Assembly (NCBI RefSeq): GCF_947387555.1
Contig: NZ_CANDNZ010000012.1
Location: forward strand, 93,705-157,704
Length of the DNA stretch: 64,000 nt
Origin: Thalassomonas sp. RHCl1
GTDB lineage: Bacteria > Pseudomonadota > Gammaproteobacteria > Enterobacterales > Alteromonadaceae
Direction: 5' to 3'
Both the position numbers and the translations under genes were made by a program. The notes under the pieces are model-generated. The model had not been told where the DNA came from. It searched no databases and saw only the letters and a list, made by a program, of their open reading frames with translations. This document shows, in pieces, positions 6,945-16,544 of the stretch (position 1 is the first letter of the stretch; every line of letters begins with the position of its first letter).

Positions 6945-9650
6945 ATGTCTTCCCGTTTGTTACTTTTTTTTATTCTTTTCCTCATGCCCTTATCTGGCGC
7001 AATGGCTACCGAGTGTTCCGCTGTCTTCACATCTGATGAATCATTTTCTGTAAACGGCGCTTCAACCATTAACAACACTAATGTCTGTAATAACGGCAGT
7101 TGTGACACCCCCAGCAGTTTTAGCACAACACCACCACCTTCCCTGTCTGGCCGCCCCAATAATTTTAACGCTACCGAGATAAGTAGTGGAGCGACTAAAT
7201 ATAATAACTGGACCCTGCCCGCTAATGGTGAAATCACCTTTAACGGCTCAGGCACGGCCGTACTTTATTTTGTCGGGGGGCTGAGCATACCCGAAGGCAC
7301 TCAACTGAATGTCGGCGGGGATCCGGCCAATGTATTAATTGTTGTTTCAGGAAGTTTAACTATCGCGCAAAATACGCAAATAAACGGCAACATCTATGTG
7401 TCGGGCAGCGCTTCGTTACATAATAACATCACCTATAACGGAGGGCTTGCGGTTGGCGGCGCTTTGTCGGTAAGCGATAACGGTAACTACAACTTTTCTC
7501 CCGCCTATGTCAATAATATAGATGCCGCAGACTTTTGCGAACAAACCGTCACTCAGGTGCACCATTATGAAATCATCCATAACGACCGGGGTTTGACCTG
7601 TAAGACAGAAGAAATCACCATCAGGGCCTGTGACGTTAGCGATTGTACAACCCTTAGCAATCAGAATGTCAGCTTAGATTTTCTTGTTGATAATGTGGTC
7701 ACCCCCGTCAGCTTTTTAGGCAGCACTACGGTTAATTTACAACACCTAACCCCGGGTACGGTAACCTTGTCGCTGGACAATACCATACCGGGAACTGCTA
7801 ATGACCTGCTCTGCTCTGCAGCCGACTGTCAAGTCACCTTTGCTGATGCCGGTTTTGTTTTTTCCGCCATAAACAACCAGGTGGCGGGCGTGCCTTTTTC
7901 GGATATCACCCTGCAAGCCGTACGGGCCGGTGATGACGGTAACGGCGGCGTATCCTGTGATCCCAACCTGGATTTTAATGATGCGACCATAGACATAGAT
8001 CTTGCACAGGAAAATATCACCCCTTCAGGGACTTCAGGACTGGAATTCTTTATCGGGGACGATGACACAGCCTTGCAAAAATACCCCGGTTCCAGAGCGG
8101 TATCGCTGAAATTTCTCAACAGTTATGCCACACTCAGCAAGCCCAATTACCTCGATGCCGGCGAAATACAATTACGTGCCAGTTTTGACACTGCTACCGG
8201 CGGAAATATCACCGGCATCAGCAACCGTTTCTGGGTCAGCCCGAGTATGCTCAAACTCAGCGCACAGGCCAATGACACAGATATAGATGCCACTGCTGTC
8301 ACAGCCAGCCCTACCCATAAAGCCGGAAACGCCTTTGATCTTAAAGTTACTGCGGTCAATGCCTCAGGCGATAACACAGAGAACTACTCCCCCGGTCAAC
8401 TACAGCTCAAACTGACCAGAACCGCTCCCAGCAGCGGTAGCAACGAAGGCAACTTAACCTATGCAGAGGGGGAGCAGATCACATCCGCACTGACCGCCAG
8501 TTTTAAAGACGTCACTTTAAGCAGTTTTATCTCCGGCAGCTCAAGTTATGATCAGGCCAGTTACTCCGAGGTCGGACTTATTAATCTGGATGTGCAGGAC
8601 AGCAACTATGGCAACAGTAATATAACGGTGCCCGCCGACGCCATAGCCATAGGCCGCTTTATTCCCGATCATTTCACCCTGGTGGATAACCCTGCAGAAA
8701 TCTCGGGTTGGTGCGGCAGCACCAGCACCAAATTCACCTATATGGACCAAGCCCAACTGCATGTGGATTATGCACTTGAAGCACGCAATAAAGCCGGGGA
8801 AATAACAAAAAACTATTTCGACCATGCCGATCCCGATCAAGATTATGCCAGAGCCAGTGTAACCCTGGTGGCAGAAAATAATAACAGCGGTGACGGTGAA
8901 AGTTTCCCTGCCAGGATCTCGGCTTTTAGCGGCAGCTGGATTGAAGGCAGCTATCAACCGGCAAATACCACAGCTGCTTTTCCAAGAATCAGCACACCTG
9001 CCGCCGCGGTCGACGGGCCTTTTGAATTGCTGCAATTAGGCTTAACCCTGACAGATGAAGACGGACCTGTATTGGCCGAGCCTTTCGATATGCTGGCAAC
9101 AGAAGCAGGCCCATGCACCCGGGATGAAGACCCGATAACCGACTGTAATGCTATCCAACTCTCCGGTAGCGCTAAACTGCTTTATGGCCGCTGGTATATC
9201 GAAAATAACTTTGGCCCGGAAACCACCAACCTGCCTATGGTGATGTCGCTGCAATACTGGAACGGCAGCAGCTTCGTCACTAATCTTGATGACAGCTGTA
9301 CCACCTACAACGGCGAAACCGTCAATAATTATGCCTTTGACAACAGCAACCTTAATCCGGCCCTGGCGGATGATCCCGGCATAGCAGCCACCACAGGCAC
9401 AGGCACTTTCATTAACGGCAGCAACAGCCATAGCCCGTTGATGCTGACCGCCCCCGGCGCCGGCAATGTCGGCCACACCTATTATATCTACGGCGGCAGC
9501 AATAATATCACCCCTGACTGGTTAAAATATGACTGGGACAACGAGGACGGAGATTTTGACGGCCCCTATGACGATAATCCCAAAGGCCTGGCCAGTTTCG
9601 GCCAGTATCACGGTAATGACCGTATTCTCTACTGGCGCGAGGTAGATTAA
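6945..9650 (+). CDS. DUF6701 (MshQ-type) secreted surface protein, copy 1
   Basis: A 901-residue exported protein. The signal peptide is about 1-21 (MSSRLLLFFILFLMPLSGAMA). Residues about 65-195 are rich in short alternating V/I/G/N strands (GTAVLYF, GDPANVLIVV, GNIYVSG) and probably form a beta-solenoid-like domain. A module opening HHYEIIHNDRGLTC with paired cysteines follows (about 200-320). The remaining two thirds match the DUF6701 family found at the C terminus of MSHA biogenesis protein MshQ: GRFIPDHFTL, GRWYIENNFGPET, LPMVMSLQYWNG and a terminal NDRILYWREVD. MshQ-like proteins are linked to type IV MSHA pili, but no msh genes are nearby. The next gene is a larger paralogue; the two are probably an adhesion or surface pair (inference). 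Confidence 0.82.
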   Translation: MSSRLLLFFILFLMPLSGAMATECSAVFTSDESFSVNGASTINNTNVCNNGSCDTPSSFSTTPPPSLSGRPNNFNATEISSGATKYNNWTLPANGEITFNGSGTAVLYFVGGLSIPEGTQLNVGGDPANVLIVVSGSLTIAQNTQINGNIYVSGSASLHNNITYNGGLAVGGALSVSDNGNYNFSPAYVNNIDAADFCEQTVTQVHHYEIIHNDRGLTCKTEEITIRACDVSDCTTLSNQNVSLDFLVDNVVTPVSFLGSTTVNLQHLTPGTVTLSLDNTIPGTANDLLCSAADCQVTFADAGFVFSAINNQVAGVPFSDITLQAVRAGDDGNGGVSCDPNLDFNDATIDIDLAQENITPSGTSGLEFFIGDDDTALQKYPGSRAVSLKFLNSYATLSKPNYLDAGEIQLRASFDTATGGNITGISNRFWVSPSMLKLSAQANDTDIDATAVTASPTHKAGNAFDLKVTAVNASGDNTENYSPGQLQLKLTRTAPSSGSNEGNLTYAEGEQITSALTASFKDVTLSSFISGSSSYDQASYSEVGLINLDVQDSNYGNSNITVPADAIAIGRFIPDHFTLVDNPAEISGWCGSTSTKFTYMDQAQLHVDYALEARNKAGEITKNYFDHADPDQDYARASVTLVAENNNSGDGESFPARISAFSGSWIEGSYQPANTTAAFPRISTPAAAVDGPFELLQLGLTLTDEDGPVLAEPFDMLATEAGPCTRDEDPITDCNAIQLSGSAKLLYGRWYIENNFGPETTNLPMVMSLQYWNGSSFVTNLDDSCTTYNGETVNNYAFDNSNLNPALADDPGIAATTGTGTFINGSNSHSPLMLTAPGAGNVGHTYYIYGGSNNITPDWLKYDWDNEDGDFDGPYDDNPKGLASFGQYHGNDRILYWREVD

Positions 9651-9658
9651 CTCTCCCG

Positions 9659-9681
9659 GTTACCGGGCTTTGTCCGGTAAC
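9659..9681 (+). terminator. Hairpin after DUF6701 copy 1
   Basis: An 8-bp perfect stem GTTACCGG/CCGGTAAC with a GCTTTGT loop, nine bases past the stop codon. It is followed by TTCCCTCCC rather than a clean T tract, so it may be a weak terminator or processing site. Confidence 0.45.
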
Positions 9682-9863
9682 TTCCCTCCCAACTATTAAC
9701 TTCCCTTTACCACTTGCGAATGAAATTTCTTGATAAGCAGTGGAAATTTCAAGATTTATTGGTCTTCCCCTCATTTACCACCATACTCAAATAAGCTGGT
9801 AAGCAAAAACGTCAACTCATTTAAAAAATTAACATTAGCCATTAAGCCACAAGGAAGGAAAGA

Positions 9864-12800
9864 ATGTCATTTCGCCTGTTACTCTTTTTTATTCTTTGTT
9901 TATTTCCCGTGTTTATTACCCAGGCTACCGACTGCACCGATGTATTCCCGGGTCCGCAAAGCTTCGCGGTAAAGGGCAGTCTGAGTACGGAAACCGGTGT
10001 CACCTGTAACGGTAGTAGCTGCAGCGCCGCCAGCTTTACCGAAGTAACTTTAAAAAGCATCAGTAACGGCGGCGACTTTAATGGCAGTACCATATCAGAC
10101 GGGGTTACCGATTATAACGGCTGGGGCCTGGGGGACAATTCCACCGTCACCTATAACGGCACCGCTAACGGCACGGCGGTGCTCTATTTTAAAGATAACG
10201 ATGTTGTGCTAAAAAAAGGGGTAAAAATCAATCAGGGAGGCGATCCCGCCAATGTCTTACTGGTGTTCAAGGGCAAATTAAAAATAGAGGAAAATGCCAG
10301 GATCAATGCTTTTATTTATGTCAAAGGCAATGAACTGACCATAGAAAAAGACTCAGAGATAGATGGCGGCATAGCAGCCAAAAAAGATGTCATTCTCAAA
10401 GAGAACAGTAGCTTTACCTATACGCCATCGGATTTGAATAGTCTCGACTCCCAGGGCTTTTGTGATCAGGCAGCAGTGACCATAGATCATTATCAAATCA
10501 CTCACGACGGCAGCGGCTCCGTCTGCGAAGCTGAAACGGTTACCATTAAGGCCTGTCTCGACGGCGGCTGCTCAAGTTTAAGCACAGATGCCGTCACCTT
10601 AGACTTTCAGGCAAACAGCATAACCAAAACGACAACAACCTTTACCGGCAGCACCAGCTTTACGTTCGACCATACCACGGCAGAAGTCCTGACGCTCTCG
10701 GTGGCCAACCCGAGCATCACCCCGACCAATGCACTTGAATGCGACAGCGGTGGCGGCAACAGTTGCGATATCAGTTTTTCTTCAACCGGCTGCAGCAACG
10801 TCTGCGCGGCCTATTTCCCCAACACGGTACAGGGACATGATGTCGGCAGTTTATTAAAATTTAAAAACAATGGCCAAGTATTGGGGGATGCCGATAACCT
10901 GTTCGCCTTTCCCTCTCTGACCGATGAAACCGATGCCAGCCACGATACCTGCGGCAGCACAGATTGCACTATTTCCAGCACAACCGCCCCGGCCCTGACC
11001 CTGCCGGCATTTGAAACCACCTCAACCACCACAGATATAGCTTTGTCCGCCGGCACCTCCACCATAGGCCCGGGTGGCGATTACGATATGACTGAAATTG
11101 ATCAGCTCAGTTTAACCAGTAATGCCAATGTCACTTTTTTGTCTTCGCCAACCGACTATAAAATTACCACCGGTTTGTTTCACAACAATTCCGTTATTAC
11201 CCTCAATGCCGGCACATATTGGTTCGACTTTCTCGAAATATTCAATTCCAGCCAGGTGATAGTCAATGGTCCGGTGATTATTTATGTCAACCAACATTTC
11301 GACATCGAAAACAACAGCCTGGTGAATGTCAACGGCGTTGCCCGAAACCTGGTATTTATCGGTTATGAACAAATCCACTTAAAAGGAGATGCACAGGTAA
11401 AGGCGGTGCTCTATGGCGCCGGTCAGGATGTGCACATTCAAAATAACGCCGTCCATACCGGGGCGATATCGGCAAACGGCACCCTGGAAATTAAAAACTC
11501 GGCATCCGTCAACCATGAAGGTATTGCCGGTTTGACCCTTGACGGACTCTGTGAAACTGTTGCAGATATTCACCATTATCAAATTATCCATAATAACCAG
11601 GGATTAACCTGCGCCGATGAAGAGGTCACCATTAATGCCTGTGAAGTGGCCGACTGCTCGGTGTTAAGTACACAGAACGTCACTATGGATGTCTACGTCG
11701 GCACCAAGAAAATCGCCGACACCCTCACCTTCCAGGGCACCAGCACCTTTGACTTTACCTATGCCATTGCCGAAACCGTCTCTTTTTCACTGGATAATGT
11801 CAGTCCCACTGCCACAGATGATATCGAATGTTCTTATGCCAACTGTGAAATCACCTTCACCGATGCCGAATTCTCGTTTTCCGAAATAACCAACCAGGTA
11901 GCAGGGGTAGAATTTACCGATATTATTCTCACCGCCACTAAGTCTAAACGTGCCGGCGCCGGATTTTTCTGCATCAGCGACGATACCTTTGTCAGTAAAA
12001 CCGTGACCATAGACTTAGCCCAGGAAAATATCGCGCCAACAGGCACCAGCGGCTTGTTATTTACTTTAGATGAAGATGCCACCAGCCTGGCTAAATACCC
12101 AGGTTTTACCGCGGTAGATTTGGTATTTGATGCCGATGCTCAAGCCATAATTCCCAAACCTAACTATAAAGATGCCGGGCAAATACGTCTGCAAGCCAGT
12201 TATAGCAACGGCGGCACCGATATTACCGGCGCCAGCAACAGCTTCTGGGTCAGACCCGATGCCCTCAAGTTAAACGCACAGGCCGATGGCAGCAACCTGG
12301 ATGCCACCACAGTTGACGCAAGCCCCGTACACCAGGCCGGCGCCGATTTTGATTTTGACGTCACCGCCGTCAATGCCGACGGCAACACAACCCAAAACTA
12401 TACCCCCGGGCAAATACAATTAATGTTGCAAAGAACCGGCCCCACCTCAGGCAGCAATGAAGGTAATTTTACCTATGCCGCCAGTAATAGTCTGCCAAGC
12501 TCCCTGACACCGGCCTTTGTCGATGTCACCTTAAGTAGTTTTTCTGCCGGCAACTCCAGCTTTAGCAGTGCCAAGTATTCAGATGTCGGTTTACTTAACC
12601 TGGATATACAGGACAACGCCTATGGCGACGGCAGCCTGACGGTACCTGGCGCCGCCCTGGATATCGGCCGATTTGTCCCCGATCATTTTACCCTCTTCAG
12701 CTCCCAGGTTTCAGGCTGGTGCGGCGCAGGCGATCCGGATAACTTCGTGTATATGGACCAGAGTGAACTGGAAATCAGCTATCAGCTGCAGGCCTTAAAC

Positions 12801-13634
12801 CAGGCGGGAGAAGTCACCAAAAACTACTTTGACCATGTAGATAATGCTCAAGATTATGCCAAAGCCGGTATCAGCCTGGCGTTGGAGAACAATAACGACG
12901 GCGAGGATTTATCATCACGTTTATCCGGTTTTTCCAGTAACTGGGTTGAAGGGGTTTATACCCTGGAAGACGTCAAAGGCAATTTTAGCCGTGCTGCTGT
13001 CGATCCCGATGGCCCGTTTGAAGTTCTGCTATTTGGCATCAGTGTGGATGACGGCGAGACGCCAACGCCGGTCTCTTTGCTTACCGGCCTGGATATGCGC
13101 GTCGATACCAATGATACTTGTACCACTGACACAAACCCGGCCACCGATTGCAACGCCAAACAACTCAGCGGCAGCGCAAACATACGCTTTGGCCGCTGGT
13201 TTGTTGAAAATAACTTTGGTCCGGAAACCTCAGATCTGCCGATGGTGATGTCGGTGCAATACTGGAATGGCACAGGTTTTATCACCAATGAAGATGACAG
13301 CTGCACAGCTTATAACGGAGAAACCCTTAATAACTATGCCTTTGATACTACAGGCTTGAACCCGGCTCTGGCCACAAGTCCGGGCATATCCTCAGGCAGC
13401 GGAACTTTCATTAACGGCAGCAACAGCATCACCCCCTTGATGCTCACCGCCCCCGGCGCAGAGAATGTCGGTAATACCTATTATATCTACGGCGGCGGCA
13501 ATGATGTTACCCCGGATTGGTTGAAATATGACTGGGACAGCGACACCAATCATGATAACAATCCCCAAGGCCTGGCCAGCTTTGGCCAGTACCGCGGAAA
13601 CGACCGTATTCTTTACTGGCGTGAGATTAATTAA
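9864..13634 (+). CDS. DUF6701 (MshQ-type) secreted surface protein, copy 2 with duplicated N-terminal module
   Basis: A 1256-residue paralogue of the preceding gene. The signal peptide is MSFRLLLFFILCLFPVFITQA. The solenoid-like segment plus Cys-containing module occurs twice here: first at about 90-305 (GTAVLYFKDND, then IDHYQITHDGSGSVC), then at about 340-690 (INAGTYWF-like strands, then HHYQIIHNNQGLTC). Only one copy occurs in the 901-residue neighbour. The C-terminal DUF6701 part repeats GRFVPDHFTLF, GRWFVENNFGPET, LPMVMSVQYWNG and NDRILYWREIN. The ribosome site is AAGGAAGGAAAG just before ATG 9864. The two genes are separated by 213 bases, and internal and whole-gene duplication are both evident. 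Function is inferred only as extracellular attachment or pilus-associated. Confidence 0.82.
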   Translation: MSFRLLLFFILCLFPVFITQATDCTDVFPGPQSFAVKGSLSTETGVTCNGSSCSAASFTEVTLKSISNGGDFNGSTISDGVTDYNGWGLGDNSTVTYNGTANGTAVLYFKDNDVVLKKGVKINQGGDPANVLLVFKGKLKIEENARINAFIYVKGNELTIEKDSEIDGGIAAKKDVILKENSSFTYTPSDLNSLDSQGFCDQAAVTIDHYQITHDGSGSVCEAETVTIKACLDGGCSSLSTDAVTLDFQANSITKTTTTFTGSTSFTFDHTTAEVLTLSVANPSITPTNALECDSGGGNSCDISFSSTGCSNVCAAYFPNTVQGHDVGSLLKFKNNGQVLGDADNLFAFPSLTDETDASHDTCGSTDCTISSTTAPALTLPAFETTSTTTDIALSAGTSTIGPGGDYDMTEIDQLSLTSNANVTFLSSPTDYKITTGLFHNNSVITLNAGTYWFDFLEIFNSSQVIVNGPVIIYVNQHFDIENNSLVNVNGVARNLVFIGYEQIHLKGDAQVKAVLYGAGQDVHIQNNAVHTGAISANGTLEIKNSASVNHEGIAGLTLDGLCETVADIHHYQIIHNNQGLTCADEEVTINACEVADCSVLSTQNVTMDVYVGTKKIADTLTFQGTSTFDFTYAIAETVSFSLDNVSPTATDDIECSYANCEITFTDAEFSFSEITNQVAGVEFTDIILTATKSKRAGAGFFCISDDTFVSKTVTIDLAQENIAPTGTSGLLFTLDEDATSLAKYPGFTAVDLVFDADAQAIIPKPNYKDAGQIRLQASYSNGGTDITGASNSFWVRPDALKLNAQADGSNLDATTVDASPVHQAGADFDFDVTAVNADGNTTQNYTPGQIQLMLQRTGPTSGSNEGNFTYAASNSLPSSLTPAFVDVTLSSFSAGNSSFSSAKYSDVGLLNLDIQDNAYGDGSLTVPGAALDIGRFVPDHFTLFSSQVSGWCGAGDPDNFVYMDQSELEISYQLQALNQAGEVTKNYFDHVDNAQDYAKAGISLALENNNDGEDLSSRLSGFSSNWVEGVYTLEDVKGNFSRAAVDPDGPFEVLLFGISVDDGETPTPVSLLTGLDMRVDTNDTCTTDTNPATDCNAKQLSGSANIRFGRWFVENNFGPETSDLPMVMSVQYWNGTGFITNEDDSCTAYNGETLNNYAFDTTGLNPALATSPGISSGSGTFINGSNSITPLMLTAPGAENVGNTYYIYGGGNDVTPDWLKYDWDSDTNHDNNPQGLASFGQYRGNDRILYWREIN

Positions 13635-13667
13635 CCGGTCCTTGGTACTTGCCGTTATCACCAGAGA

Positions 13668-14504
13668 CTAAATAATATCCAAAGCCTTTAAATGTGCCCT
13701 CGCCAATGCCGGCCGCTTTTGCTGGACCTCGGCAAAGGTTTTGCCTTCAACATGAAAGGCAAAATAAAAAGTGCCGTTATTGTTTTCAACAAAACCGACA
13801 TACCAGGCAATATATTGCTGTTTGCCTATCGAGCCGGTGCCGGTCTTAGCAAAAAGCTGATAACGTGGCCCTTCTTCAACGAACATCAGATCTTTTAATT
13901 TACCGATACTTGCCTGGGATAAGGCAAAGTCATTATTTTTAAGGGCCCGTAAAAAATGCACCTGCTCGATGGCGGATATTTTCAAACTGCCGTTTAGCCA
14001 GAAGTTATCTAAGCCCGAGCTGATATCCAGGTTGCCGTATTGAAACTTTTGCATATAAGCCGCCATTTTTGCCGCGCCGATTTCCCCCGCCAGTTGACGG
14101 TAAACAGGTACCACGGAATGTTTAAAGGCGCTTTTTAGGTTATGTGCTTGCTGCCAGCTTTTTGGCCACCAGACCTGAAGGGGATATTTTGCCTTATCAT
14201 AACGCAGTGGCTGGTAAATACTCGTCACCGTACCGGTTTCCAGCGCTATCATCGAATTGGCAATTTTAAAGGTGGAATAAGGCGACCGGGCTTGTGCCGC
14301 CCTGCCCGGATTAACCTTTAGCAGCGCATCATGGTCTTTTGTTTTCGAAGCTAAGTTGCTCTGGCTAAGCAACACAAAAGTGCACTGGTTTTCAGGATCA
14401 TTACAGGGAAGCTCAGCAGCAGCTTTCGCCTGGCAGCTAGTGGTTGCGGCCATTGCGCTGATGGCGGTAATAAAACATAACGGGGCCAATCGGGACTGGG
14501 ACAA
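13668..14504 (-). CDS. Class D (OXA-type) beta-lactamase
   Basis: A 278-residue periplasmic serine hydrolase. All class D signatures are present in order: STFK (77-80, acylated serine S77 and carbamylatable K80), SVV (130-132), YGN (156-158) and KTGTG (220-224). The WWPKSWQ stretch (112-118) resembles the region preceding motif II in OXA enzymes. The N terminus is a hydrophobic leader, MSQSRLAPLCFITAISAMAATTSC; a Cys near residue 24 could suggest a lipoprotein, but the lipobox is not canonical. No mobile element, integron attC site or other resistance gene is adjacent, so this looks like an intrinsic chromosomal gene. A BlaR-like sensor is unlikely because there is no membrane or protease domain. 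Spectrum cannot be read from sequence. Confidence 0.9.
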   Translation of the reverse strand: MSQSRLAPLCFITAISAMAATTSCQAKAAAELPCNDPENQCTFVLLSQSNLASKTKDHDALLKVNPGRAAQARSPYSTFKIANSMIALETGTVTSIYQPLRYDKAKYPLQVWWPKSWQQAHNLKSAFKHSVVPVYRQLAGEIGAAKMAAYMQKFQYGNLDISSGLDNFWLNGSLKISAIEQVHFLRALKNNDFALSQASIGKLKDLMFVEEGPRYQLFAKTGTGSIGKQQYIAWYVGFVENNNGTFYFAFHVEGKTFAEVQQKRPALARAHLKALDII

Positions 14505-14590
14505 AATAGTTTCCTTTACTTTATTATTTTACTTTAATAGAGAGCTGTTATAGAGAACTGTTATAGCAAGCTGTGATAGCAAACATACAA

Positions 14591-14624
14591 TAAAACCGGG
14601 CTTTGCTCTCTCCTCAAAACCCGG
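14591..14624 (-). terminator. Rho-independent terminator of pdsO
   Basis: On the minus strand, CCGGGTTTTG pairs with CAAAGCCCGG (one G-T pair) around a 9-base loop and is followed by TTTTATTG. It lies about 150 bases downstream of the pdsO stop codon and upstream of the beta-lactamase gene. Confidence 0.7.
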
Positions 14625-14775
14625 CTTTCACTTATTGTCTTTCTTTACTTTAACAGTTTGCTTTAGGTACTTTATTTAAGAAAAATGTTGTTAACTTTAT
14701 TATTAGTATATCCTCTGAGGATACACAGCCTCACCTCCTTACTATCCTGATTGTTAGCTTACTTTGTCACAGAGA

Positions 14776-15594
14776 TTAGTTCTTTGCGGTTTGCTCCAGG
14801 TTTTGATGTAACTTCACCACCACACGGCGATCATAAAAGCTGACTTCTTTTTCGGCATTGGCCACCACAGGCGCATTTTCACCGTGGGCATAAGTTTGGA
14901 TGCGGCGACCGGCAACCCCTTGGGCTACCAGGGCATTTTTAACCGAATCCACCCGGGCAACGGACAAGTTATGATTCAAGGTCTCATCCCCTTGTAAATC
15001 GGTATAACCGGAAAGATCTATCGACAAGGCCGGCGAGCGTTTGAGCAAATTCGCCAACGCCGCAATTTGCTCCTGATAGTGCGGGGCGATGTCGCTGGAG
15101 CCGGTCGAAAACTGCAGGCTCATTAACAGGTTCTCCGCCTGCAGCTGCCCGGTTGCCTGATAGCTTTGCTGCAGCGCCAATAACTCTGCCTGATAGGCCT
15201 GCTCTGCCAGTTCAAGCTTACGGTTAAGGGCCATCAGACTATGTTCCTGCTCTTGCTCCTGCTCCATTAAGGCCAGTTCAAGCTGATCCACTTCCTCGGT
15301 GGCATTGATGTTTTTAGCGATAAAAGTACCGGCAATACCAGTCACAAAAGCCCCCGCCGGACCGCCAAATATCGCCCCTAACACCATGCCGGTGCCTAAG
15401 CCCACTTCTTCACGTACTTTAGCCGACGCCTGTAATTCCTCCTGGGTTTTCATATCGGTGGCAAAACTGTTTGCGCTCACTAAAGGTGCGCAGCTTAAAG
15501 CGCCGATAAGCAGCATATTGATCATTTTTACTTTACCGCCGGCTTTTTTGTCCAAGTTGCTGTTTGAAGCTGAAAATGTAGTGTTGTTCATCAT
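14776..15594 (-). CDS. pdsO: Sortase-associated OmpA-like protein PdsO
   Basis: A 272-residue envelope protein. The N terminus has a signal sequence (about 24-46), a glycine-rich hydrophobic zipper (GLGTGMVLGAIFGGPAGAF, 65-83), a Q/E-rich coiled coil (about 100-150), and an OmpA/Pal-type peptidoglycan-binding domain (about 155-265; LSGYTDLQGD, YAHGEN, FYDRRVVV). This architecture, directly divergent from the response regulator and kinase that follow, matches the PdsO component of the proteobacterial dedicated sortase system. The ATG at 15594 follows AGGGGATACC. PdsO presumably anchors or monitors the cell wall for that system; the precise role is not established. Confidence 0.85.
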   Translation of the reverse strand: MMNNTTFSASNSNLDKKAGGKVKMINMLLIGALSCAPLVSANSFATDMKTQEELQASAKVREEVGLGTGMVLGAIFGGPAGAFVTGIAGTFIAKNINATEEVDQLELALMEQEQEQEHSLMALNRKLELAEQAYQAELLALQQSYQATGQLQAENLLMSLQFSTGSSDIAPHYQEQIAALANLLKRSPALSIDLSGYTDLQGDETLNHNLSVARVDSVKNALVAQGVAGRRIQTYAHGENAPVVANAEKEVSFYDRRVVVKLHQNLEQTAKN

Positions 15595-15812
15595 GGTATC
15601 CCCTGTTCGTTGCAGTCATGTTAGTTGCATTAGCTCTTTGCTTGATGACTCCTATTAAACAAGGTAAAAACGGCACTACTCGGACGCAAAAAAGGCAATT
15701 TGCCGGGAAAATGTGGCAACAAAATGGCAATTTCAATAAAACAGCGCAGTAACGAATATTTTTCGTTATAGTGGCCCCATAAGATGCCCAGCAGTGAAAG
15801 AAAGAGAACACC

Positions 15813-16544
15813 ATGAGCAAACGTATAGCCATAGTAGAAGATGAAGCGGCGATCCGGGAAAACTATGCCGATGTCCTGCGCACCCAGGGCTACCAGGTAC
15901 AAACCTATGAAAACCGCGAAAGTGCCACCGCGGCCTTTAACTTGCGCCTGCCCCACTTAGTTATTTTAGATATCGGCCTGGAGCAGGAGTATGACGGCGG
16001 CTTTACCCTGTGCCAGTGGCTGAGAACCTTATCGAAAACCTTGCCGATTATTTTCCTGACCGCCCGGGATAACGACTTTGATACCGTCTCCGGCTTGCGC
16101 ATGGGCGCGGACGACTATTTAACCAAAGACATCAGTTTGCCCCATTTAAGCGCCCGCATTGCCGCCCTGTTCCGCCGCCAGGACGCGTTAGATCAACCGA
16201 CCCAGCAAGAGCATATGCTAGTCTCAGGTCCGCTGAGCATCGACAGCCAGCGCATGACGATCGCCTGGCAGCAACAAACCGTCGACCTGACCGTGACCGA
16301 ATTCTGGATGGTCTTTGCCCTGGCCAAACACCCGGGGCATGTCAAAAACCGCCAGCAGCTGATGCAGGACTCGAAAATTTACGTCGACGACAGCACCATT
16401 ACCTCCCATATCAAGCGCATCCGTAAAAAATTTATGCGTATCGACAGCGAGTTTGACTGTATCGAAACCGTCTACGGCATGGGTTATCGCTGGAATGAGC
16501 CCCAGAATACGGGTAAAGGGCCAACAGGTACGGAAGAGAGTTAA
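15813..16544 (+). CDS. pdsR: Proteobacterial dedicated sortase system response regulator
   Basis: A 243-residue OmpR/PhoB-type regulator. The receiver domain (1-120) has the acidic pair E9-D10, phospho-acceptor D53 (LVILDIGLE) and K near 105 (DYLTKDIS). A winged-helix DNA-binding domain follows (about 135-235; VTEFWMVFALAKHPG, DDSTITSHIKRIRKKF, YGMGYRW). The kinase gene starts inside its stop codon (TAATG overlap), so the two are translationally coupled. It belongs to the PdsR group because of the partner genes on both sides. It likely controls sortase-system genes and its own divergent pdsO promoter (inference). Confidence 0.88.
   Translation: MSKRIAIVEDEAAIRENYADVLRTQGYQVQTYENRESATAAFNLRLPHLVILDIGLEQEYDGGFTLCQWLRTLSKTLPIIFLTARDNDFDTVSGLRMGADDYLTKDISLPHLSARIAALFRRQDALDQPTQQEHMLVSGPLSIDSQRMTIAWQQQTVDLTVTEFWMVFALAKHPGHVKNRQQLMQDSKIYVDDSTITSHIKRIRKKFMRIDSEFDCIETVYGMGYRWNEPQNTGKGPTGTEES

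Noticed and set aside
13668..14504. Acquired resistance gene or integron cassette
   Set aside because: The class D enzyme is intact, but there is no attC site, integrase, transposase or inverted repeat around it; looks intrinsic.
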